Shown: in pieces, positions 56,480 through 64,000 of the stretch | Numbering within the stretch: the first letter of the stretch is position 1 | How the letters are laid out: the number at the start of each line of letters is the position of its first letter | From: Budorcas taxicolor | Lineage: Eukaryota > Chordata > Mammalia > Artiodactyla > Bovidae | NCBI RefSeq assembly: GCF_023091745.1 | Contig: NC_068925.1 | Coordinates: 75,271,085-75,335,084, forward strand | Direction of reading: 5' to 3' | Length of the DNA: 64,000 bases | The notes under the pieces: model-generated | The model's database searches: none | What the model saw: the letters and a program-made list of their open reading frames with translations, nothing else | What the model was told of the DNA's origin: nothing | Program-made: the position numbers and the translations under genes

Positions 56480-56700
56480 GGCTTCTCAGGTGGTGGTGAT
56501 GGTGAAGAACCCGCCTGCCAATGCAGGAGACATGAGACCTGGGTTTGACCCCTGGGTCAGGAAGATCCCTGGAGGAGGCATGGCAACCCCCTCCAGTATT
56601 CCTGCCTGGGGAATCCCACAGACAGGGGGGCCTGGGGGGCTGCAGTCCACAGTGTCGCGAAGGGTCTGAGATGACTGAAGCGACTTAGCACATGCAAACG
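56480..56700 (+). mobile_element. Bov-tA SINE
   Basis: ggcttctcaggtggtggtg, ctgcctggggaatccc, gactgaagcgacttagc. Target duplication catatacatatg / catatacatacg at 56468-56479 and 56701-56712 (one mismatch). Confidence 0.95.
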
Positions 56701-57513
56701 CATATACATACGTACACAAAAATAACATGATATTTCTATTCCACATGATTTACAAAAAATTAATTCCAAATATAGTTAAAACCTAAATGTAAACAGCAAA
56801 ATTCTATTTTTAGAAGAGAGCATAGTAAAATATCTTTACAAACTTGTAGAATAGAAATTTCCTAAGCAAGACACACACACACACTAAACTTAAAAAAAAA
56901 AACCTGACAATTCTGACTATGTTAAAATTAAATATTCTGCCCAACTCAAAATATAAAGGAAATGAAAGAAAAACTATCTGTAACACATACAGAGATTAGT
57001 AACTAGAATAGTAAATACTCCCTTAAAGAGCAAGATAAAGATAATCCAATTAAAAAAACAGAAAATTTATTTGGACAGAAATGCAGAATAATAATGCAGA
57101 AACATGACTGCTCAGCAAACATATGAAAAAAAGTTCAACCTCATTTGTAATGAAGGAAATATAAATTAGAACCAGAAGGTGTAAATTAAAACCACATTGT
57201 GGGGAATTGTGAACTACCATTCAGTGCTTGTGAGTATAAAAATTGGCACTTTGGAAGGCGATTTGGCACAATCTAATATAATCAAGGACAGGAATACTTT
57301 ATAACCCAGTGACTCTACTTGCAGAGAATTTCTTGCATTGTGTGCTCATGTAGATATAAAAGAATGCTTACTACAGCATTGTTTTTTTAATGGAGAAAAA
57401 TAAAAAAAACACTTAGATATCTCAATAAATGAGGGATAAACTGTAGTACAGTCACAAAATAAAATGCCACTCCGATAATGAAATAAGCTCAATGCATCTG
57501 TACCAAGAACTGT

Positions 57514-57665
57514 GCTCATTGTTTTGCGGCAGCCTGGATGGGAGAGGAGCTTGTGGGAGAATGGATACATGTACACGGATGACTGAGTCCATTTGTTGCT
57601 CACCTGAAACTATCACAGTGTTAACTGGCCACACCCTACTGCAAAATAAAAAGTTTTAAAGAAGT
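57514..57665 (+). mobile_element. Ruminant L1 3' end, nested in old L1
   Basis: ggatgggagaggagcttgtgg, gaatggatacatgtacacg, cacctgaaactatcacag, acaaaataaaaagt-type end. Much less diverged than the surrounding L1. Confidence 0.6.
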
Positions 57666-57830
57666 AAAATACATTAAATGAAAAAGGCAAGTTGCTTCCA
57701 AATACATAATGTGTGTATACGAAATGATTAACTATAAGTGCAATTTTTATGTATTTAAAACTGCACAAAGTGATACTATATATGATTGTAGGCCCATCAA
57801 CAGTTAGTAAAAGTGTGAAAAGCATACCTT

Positions 57831-58386
57831 GATACACCATCAGCTCCAGAATGGTGCTTGCCCTCGGTGAGAGGGAAGGTGACTGAGACGGATGAAGGTC
57901 AATGTCTCTGAAAATAAAACAGATGTGGGGCCAATACACTAACGTGTGAACATTTGTTAAATTTAGATGTTGGACTTACTGGGTTTCTTATATGATCTGC
58001 AGTTTCCTTTATTCATTCCAAAGATTTTCTTACGTAAAATAATAAAATTCCAAACTGACATACAAAAATTCCAAACTGCAAATACAGCCTGCTTCAGGTG
58101 AGATTCTGCCTAGAGGGTAAGGAAGCGTTTCATGGTTTCCAGGGAGCTGAGGGTTGGAGCTTTGCCCTAGATTAGGTGTTGGTGGTCACACGGCTGCTCC
58201 TGCTGGCTTCTGACTTCCCCACATCTGCTCTTGGTTCTTCAGCTTGTCCACACCTCTGTACAGAGTCCCTGCATTAAATTGGCTTTGGATGAACCATCGC
58301 ATGTGTTTTTATTTTCCTGCTGTGACCCCACCTGTTTCCTCTGTGAGGATGATGGACAATGAAGCCCTATACTTTTATACATTTGT
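57831..58386. other. Unique or unassigned sequence
   Basis: 58100-58340 has an LTR-like ending (ctgcattaaattggctttgg followed by cctgctgtgacccc) but no family could be named. Confidence 0.35.
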
Positions 58387-58398
58387 AGAACACAAGAG

Positions 58399-58607
58399 GG
58401 CTTCCCTGGTGGCTGAGATGGTAAAGAATCCGTCTGCAATGCGGGAGACCTGGGTCTGATCCCTGGGTTGGGAAGATCCCCTGGAGCAGGAAATGGCGAC
58501 CCACTCCAGTGTTCTTGCCTGGAGAATCCCATGGACAGAGGAGCCTGGCAGGCTACAGTCCGTGGGGTCTCCAAGAGTCGGACACGACTTGGCATAGCAC
58601 AGCACAC
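58399..58607 (+). mobile_element. Bov-tA SINE
   Basis: ggcttccctggtggctgag head, gaagatcccctggagcagg, cacgacttggcatagcac tail. Imperfect target duplication agaacacaagag / agaacccagag at 58387-58398 and 58608-58618. Confidence 0.95.
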
Positions 58608-58819
58608 AGAACCCAGAGGACAATGACTGGACATCCTGTCAAGGAAGGTGGGCCTCTCCTCCTACCTGAGTCCTTCCTTACATTTACACGAAGCCAGAGC
58701 CGACACTGTAGCCAGCCTCCTCGGGAACTGAATCCCAACCTTGTGGCTTATCCAACCCTAACTGAACCCAACCCTTAGCTGTGAGATCTTGGGGGAAATA
58801 CCCTCTCTGCTCGCTTCTA
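58608..58819. other. Unique sequence
   Basis: Nothing recognised. Confidence 0.35.
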
Positions 58820-59039
58820 AAAAGAAAGTGAAAGCGTTAGTTGCTCAGTCGTGTCCGATTCTTTGCGACCCCGTGGACTGTAGCCCGCCAGGCTCCTCTG
58901 TCCATGGGATTCTCCAGGCAAGAATACTGCAGGGGTTAGCCATTCCCTTCTCCAGGGCATCTTTCCAACCCAGGGATCAAACTGGGGTCTCCTAAACTGC
59001 AAGCAGGTTCTTTGCAGCCTGAGCCAGCACGGAAGCCCG
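58820..59039 (-). mobile_element. Bov-tA SINE, antisense
   Basis: Starts with the reversed gaaagtgaaag tail, then gctcagtcgtgtccgattc, ccgtggactgtagcccgcc, and gcctgagccagcacggaagc. Confidence 0.95.
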
Positions 59040-61011
59040 AAGATGAAATAAAACAGTGAAAGTACAAAGAGTTACCAAGCATATGAACCCCTCATGCAAC
59101 ACTCTTCAGTCTGCGAGTCCAGGGGTTTACTAACCGCAGATAGGTCCTGTGGCTGCCAGTCTCTCTCCTCCCTCTCACCAGCTTACTTTGTCTCGGATCA
59201 GCTTGATTGTCTGCTTCTTTTGCACAGAGCCTCCTAAAGGAGCCAGTGTTGTAATAACAACAACAAACAAGTTAGGAAGAATTACTCTTCTCTCTCTCTT
59301 GTAAATGTCGACAGGTTTCATCCTTATATTACAATCCCAATTAAAGCGAAATTCCCCACTAAGCCATAAACTTAAAATGAAAAAAACCCTACAGGGATGA
59401 ATAAGCCTTTTCCGTGAACAAACCTGCTATTTATCCTTTTTTTTTGTCACTGCTTATGTGCGCTCAAATCCCCGCTGAACCCATCTTGCAAGCAGATGAA
59501 GAAGAAAAGCTACGGGCATCCATCCATGGGTCTGTCAAGATGTTACTTGTAACGAGTCTCCCATGGATTTGATTATTATTGGGTATTAATTATTAATGGT
59601 ATTTCCTGCAGGAGGCCAGCAGTAGGCTTCTCTCTCCCCAACCTCTATTTTGAACTGGAATTAAAAATAACCAAAAATCTCCCCCAGAGGAGCCAGAGGA
59701 GAAAAAGGCAGGAATCAAGGATACCCCTCCCAGTCTTTCACCACTAGCACCACTTGCTATTCCCAGGCTGATCTTGTAATTAAGTGTGGGGGAAGCCGAC
59801 CTGCACGGAGCCTCCTGGGCCTCCTCCAGCCGCAGCCCCTCTCTCAAAACCACAAAGGAGAAACAAAGCACCCTTCTGCCTACACTCCTCTTCCCCCGGC
59901 CTCACTGTCCTGCTCTAACCTTGCCTTTTTGGCGATTAATTTCCTCTGATGGCTATGTTAATTTTTATGGCTTCCTAATGATCAAAAATATTTGGCGGAT
60001 TAGCATCATTTAACTTTCCTCTCCCTGTGGGGTTGGGAAGTGGGGGGCAATGCAAGGAGAGACAAGGCGGGGCTCAATGGTGAGAAAGAGCTGGAAAAGG
60101 CAAGGATGAAACTTACAGTTCTGTGCCAAGCATGTCGAGGGGACAGTGAAAGATGGACACCCAGGAAAGCCTGGAGAAATTAAAAACCAAAAGAAATAAG
60201 AATAATAAGGCTGAAAGATCAGAATCAAGGCACCCTCTCCTGCCCCCCACACACATGGTTTTATCCTTTATTCACGGCCAACAGCCCATATGTTGCTTCC
60301 TAGACATGTTTTAAAGACGGCCACACCTGTCGGGGTGTCTGGGAGGTTAAGACAGAGCAGATGTTGAGATTTGTGTCATGGAAAGGAGATCTGCTTCTTG
60401 TCTGGCAAAAAATAGCTCGTTCACGAGTGTCCTGAAGGGCCTCTTCTCTAAGCCATGCTCCCCTCTTCCATAAGACAGTGGTCCCCAAGTGGTTCCGCAG
60501 ATGGGAAGATGAGATTTAATTTTACCGGCTTTCAATCAAAACAGAACAATGTGTTTAATATCCCTGCAATATAAGCGAAAGAAAGAGATTCATGACCTCA
60601 TGGGTGGTGAGGGATTCCGGTATATATAAACACAGAAATCGCAGTGGAGAACATGGGTAAATCTAGGTTAAGATCTCTGCCTGCTTCCCCATGCTGCTAC
60701 TTGAAGTTCAAGCCTTTCTGACAAAGGGATGGCACTCACCAAGAGAACAGCTGGATTAATACAAAGGTAGTTGGGCGCCCTGAGCTTAATCCCAGAGGAG
60801 GGTGATTTGGTGGCCGTGTCAAGGGAGGAAATAAATGCCTCTGATTGGCAGGTGTGTGAAGTAGGGGAGAGCCTTGCAAAAGAAGTCACCAAGACTTCCA
60901 CTTTTAAGTTTCACTTAAAATCCGGGAGATAGTAGTCATATGATTTTAGGTCTGCACTCCAAGTACACTGGGGAGAAGATCTGGAAGTCAGCAGCCCAAA
61001 ATGCTATAGGT
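59040..61011. promoter_or_regulatory. Repeat-free 2-kb block, candidate conserved non-coding region
   Basis: No interspersed repeat was recognised in almost 2 kb, while the rest of this 10 kb is crowded with SINEs. 59930-60012 is rich in homeodomain-like cores (gcgattaatttcc, atgttaatttttatgg, cctaatgatc, gcggattagcatc). 59770-59790 has gtaattaagtg. No splice-flanked open frame was found. Freedom from insertions can mark constraint, but conservation itself was not tested. Confidence 0.25.
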
Positions 61012-61021
61012 AGTTGGGTTC

Positions 61022-61703
61022 AGCTTTGTTAAGTTCAGTCACTCAGTCGTGTCTGACTCTTTGTGACTCCATGGACTGCAACACGCCAGGCCTCCCTGTC
61101 CATCACCAACTCCCAGAGATTACTCAAACTCATGTCCATTGAGTCAGTGATGCCATCCAGCCATCTCATCCTCTGTCGTCCCCTTCTCCCCCTGCCCGCA
61201 ATCCCTCCCAGCATCAGGGTCTTTTCAAATGAGTCCGCTCTTCTCATCAGGTGACCAAAGTACTGGAGTTTCAGCTTCAACATCAGTCCTTCCAATGAAT
61301 ATTCAGGACTGATCTCCTTCAGAATGGACTGGTTGGATCTCCTTGCAGTCCAAGGGACTCTCAAGAGTCTTCTCCAACACCACAGTTCAAAAGCATCAAT
61401 TCTTCGGCGCTCGGCTTTCTTTATAGTCCAACTCTCACATCCATACGTGACCACTGGAAAGTCCATAGCCTTGACTAGACAGACCTTTGTTGACAAAGTA
61501 ATGTCTTGCTTTTTAATATGCTGTCTAGGCTGCTCATAGCTTTTCTTCCAAGGAGTAAGCGTCTTTTAATTTCGTGGCTGCAGTCACTGTCTGCAATGAT
61601 TTTGGAGCCCCCCAAAAATAAAGTCTGCAACTTTTTCCACTGTTTCTCCATCTATTTGCCATGAATTGATGGGACTGGATGCCATGATCTTTGTTTTCTG
61701 AAT
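61022..61703 (-). mobile_element. BovB, 5'-truncated, intermediate lineage
   Basis: Reversed BovB with atggactgcaacacg but cccgcaatccctcccagc, mixing old and young variants. The minus frame 61035-61496 is open across the C-terminal tail (KAERRRIDAFELWCWRRLLR). The flanks ggtagttgggtt / ggcagttgagtt (61009-61020, 61704-61715) look like a decayed target duplication. Confidence 0.93.
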
Positions 61704-61715
61704 GGCAGTTGAGTT

Positions 61716-62525
61716 AGGAGAGTAATATTGTGGGTAATCATTATCTTTTACAATTATTCTAACTTTTTCTAAAGAAATTGCATTATTTTTATAATGATTG
61801 ATGTGTATGTGTGTGTTTGTGTGTGTGTTTCTCTACCTTTGGTGTGCACTTAGGGAGCTTGTGAAAAATGTGAATGCTTGGGGCCCCTTCTGACCTCCTG
61901 ATTAAGGAAATAAAACGTAAAAGCCAGTCCTACCCCGCAACTTAACCTAGCTTTCTCAGCTCTCTCTACGGGGTGTGGTCTGCATTATACTCATTCCAAA
62001 CTCTTTCTAAAAGAACCCTTCCTTCTATATAATTTTCCCGAAAACATTTTGTAGCTATGCATACATCTGATTCTTTTCCATAAAAATATTTTTAAACTTT
62101 CTACCTTTCTCTCTTAGATGTGCTTTTCAACATATAAGTAATAAAGCCCAATGTCTCCAGAATCCCAGCTTGGTCCTGTCCATTTCTCATACATATATAC
62201 ACACTTCTACATCACATCAAGGGTGAGTCTATGCCTACACACAACTAAGTATGTAAATTTGGTTGAATTAGTTTAAAAAAAAATCCACTGTTAATCACAT
62301 TTGTGCTTGATTGAATGAAACATTTGGGAGGATTAACAAAAAAACCAGAAACTTTTATTCAGTGTGCATAACTGTTAGTCTAGAGAGTTGGCTCAATGGT
62401 TACTGAGGATGTCAGTGTATAGCTGCAAAGAGGCCATCTTCTTATTTTATCCCTCTGGTGACAGAGTTCAGTCATATAGTTTTTTCATCTTAATTTCCAT
62501 GAGTCCAGTTAAGAATGGTAATTGT
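61716..62525. other. Unique sequence
   Basis: Imperfect GT tract at 61803-61830. No gene or family recognised. Confidence 0.4.
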
Positions 62526-62527
62526 AT

Positions 62528-62551
62528 CAAACAAAACAAAACAAAACAAAA
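62528..62551. repeat. (AAAAC)n microsatellite
   Basis: Four to five units of caaaa. Confidence 0.9.
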
Positions 62552-62587
62552 GCCCTCATGGTTACAGTGCTATTTTAGGCACAGTTG

Positions 62588-62590
<3 letters not shown>

Positions 62591-62631
<41 letters not shown>
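62591..62631. repeat. (CA)20 microsatellite
   Basis: Perfect alternating CA, then aaacatacacacag. Confidence 0.97.
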
Positions 62632-62635
<4 letters not shown>

Positions 62636-63109
62636 TACACACAGAATACATATCAATTAGAGCTGCAGAGATTGCCCCCTCATTTGCATAAGGAGGTGGT
62701 GACCCACAGGAGTGTGTTTTTAAAGACGTTGTCAATGGGATTGAATGTGTGCTCCTGCCTTCCCCAGCTAATTGCACAGAACTGCAAGCAAGATGCCAAG
62801 ACAGTTCATTTTGTTTTTGTCTTAAGCAGGAGCTACTGATGCAGAGGAGCTCGTTTCCTCGCCATCGATCCGGCCACTAAAGGACTAACATCGCATGGAG
62901 CCGGCTGGCTCCTCTGCCAGGGCTGGCAGCTGTCCCCTCTCTGGACCTGGATTGGCTCCCGGAGCTGGGGCAGAGGGATGCCCAACTAATCAGCTGTCAG
63001 CTTCTTCAAGGAGAGACCGCCCATTTGTTTCCCTCTTTGTAAGACACAATCTTTGTACTTGCGTGTTGCCCATTTTTCCCAGCCTCAGCCTTTCTAGATA
63101 GATAGCACT
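62632..63109. other. Repeat-poor, GC-richer unique sequence
   Basis: 62830-63000 is locally GC-rich with two E-box-like cagctg cores (62926-62933 and 62990-62997). No exon or CpG island is evident. Candidate regulatory DNA at most. Confidence 0.35.
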
Positions 63110-63200
63110 TCTGGATAATAATAACATCCTACTTGATTAGTTCTCCACTTCCCAGAGCATTTGCAGATACATTATCTCATTTAATCCATTCCTGTGGTTT
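63110..63200 (-). mobile_element. MIR-type SINE relic, antisense
   Basis: gcatttgcagatacattatc and tcatttaatccattcctgtg match the reversed MIR 3' region. Short. Confidence 0.5.
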
Positions 63201-63549
63201 GCCATGAACATTAGTCTTTGGGACTCACATATAATTCTCTGACTAGCTAGTGACCTAGACTTGGGTTACTCATAACTTCTCAAAGACCCACACTTGAGTT
63301 CCTCAGTGACTGAAAATGTATCCTTTTATCTACCTGACATTCAGCTGAAATATATTTCTGTTGTCTAGCCTGAAGGCAGTTTCAGCCTACTGTTTCTTCA
63401 CTGGTTTGTCTGGCCTTCTGACCTTGTGATTCTCCAATCTTCAAAGCGAGGTCCACTTAACTCCACCTGTACTTTCAGCCTTAAGAGAAACTTGGAGAAA
63501 AAATTTGTCCCCAGGCAATGGAGAATGTTGAATGTAAAGCTTATGCATT
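63201..63549. other. Unique sequence
   Basis: Nothing recognised. Confidence 0.35.
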
Positions 63550-63712
63550 CACTTACTCTACTCGGCACTTAAAATGTACTTAGCATCTATTGCTTCATTT
63601 AACATGTGCAAATTCTCTTCAGTGGGTGTATCTGCTCCATTTTAGAGGAATGGGAACTGAGGTTCAAGGCCATATATATGCCTGTAAGCAGAGAAACAGC
63701 ATTCAAACCTCA
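63550..63712 (-). mobile_element. MIR SINE relic, antisense, cut by BovB
   Basis: gcacttaaaatgtacttagc, tgctccattttagagga, gaactgaggttcaaggcc and cattcaaacctcag are reversed MIR. The BovB copy starts at its right edge. Confidence 0.6.
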
Positions 63713-64000
63713 GTTTAGTTCAGTTCAGTAGCCCATTCGTGTCTGACTCTTTGCAACCCCATGGACTGCAGCACGCCAGGCCTCCACGTCCATCACCAAC
63801 TCCTGGAGTTTACTCAAACTCATGTCCATTGAGTCGGTGATGCCATCCAACCTTCTCATCCTTTGTTGTTCCCTTCTTCTGCCTTCAATCTTTCGCAGCA
63901 TCAGGGTCTTTTCCAATGAGTCAGTTCTTTGCATCAGGTGACCATAGTACTGGAGTTTCAGCTTCAGCATCAGTTCTTCCAATGAATATTCAGGATTAGT
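63713..64000 (-). mobile_element. BovB 3' fragment, old lineage, runs off the window
   Basis: atggactgcagcacgccagg and cttcaatctttcgcagcatc. The minus frame 63725-63982 covers the ORF2 tail. The element continues beyond base 64000, so its 5' extent is unknown. Confidence 0.93.

Larger units (their letters stand above)
55601..57830 (+). mobile_element. Old L1 relic (one or more copies), with three younger insertions
   Basis: Diverged L1M ORF2/3' UTR sequence in sense orientation: gacgacaattctctccaaat; cagtgagatactggtataag; gagcatagtaaaatatc; tcaacctcatttgtaatg; cttgtgagtataaaaattgg; gcaagttgcttcc and actgcacaaagtgatac. Interrupted by BovB (55985-56298), a SINE (56480-56700) and a ruminant L1 end (about 57514-57665). 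No open frame is retained. 55601-55700 may be a separate L1 3' UTR piece. Confidence 0.6.

Noticed and set aside
58100..58340. LTR-like ending
   Set aside because: Suggestive wording of the 3' end only. No matching 5' LTR structure or family could be named, so it is left as unassigned.

Overview
The window is non-coding DNA from a ruminant, most likely a pecoran such as cattle, sheep, goat or deer. The evidence is the repeat content: about 15 BovB (RTE-clade) LINE copies, more than 20 Bov-tA/BOV-A2 SINEs, ruminant-type L1 3' ends, and an older layer of MIR, L2, L1M, MER5-like and Tigger1-like relics. The species cannot be fixed from the sequence alone. No intact host protein-coding gene was found, and every long open frame that could be explained is BovB ORF2 or a shadow of a repeat.

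Layout. 1-6.6 kb: SINEs, a Tigger1-like relic carrying an antisense L1, a BovB tail and a BOV-A2 unit, an L2 relic, and an L1 with an inverted 5' part that is itself split by a BovB copy. 7.1-10.8 kb: the main object, a near-complete BovB whose 3' half (minus strand, reverse transcriptase) and 5' half (plus strand, 5' UTR, ORF1-like region, endonuclease) lie head to head between one 9-bp target duplication. 11-31 kb: mostly unique sequence with scattered SINEs, MIRs, L1 3' ends and GT microsatellites. 31.9-34.9 kb: BovB/L1 cluster with a duplicated junction and three identical 40-bp blocks. 35-36.3 kb: L2 relic. 36.8-44.5 kb: SINEs, MIR, an old L1, and BovB copies, one inside a MER5-like element. 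44.7 kb: tRNA-Ile-like pseudogene. 45.6-46.1 kb: a possible decayed exon on the minus strand. 51.2-53.3 kb: a second long BovB, inserted in a MIR. 53.4-59 kb: dense SINEs on old L1/L2 sequence. 59.1-61 kb and 61.7-63.5 kb: long stretches without recognisable repeats, then another BovB running off the right edge.

How parts relate. BovB is autonomous; its endonuclease and reverse transcriptase act on target DNA and on RNAs with BovB-like 3' ends, and Bov-tA/BOV-A2 carry such a tail, so the SINEs were probably moved by BovB. Many insertions still have readable 7-13 bp target duplications, so local insertion order can be worked out. Several repeat-poor, TAAT-rich blocks could be conserved regulatory sequence, but that is inference; no alignment could be run. 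Statements about family consensus rest on memory of these families.
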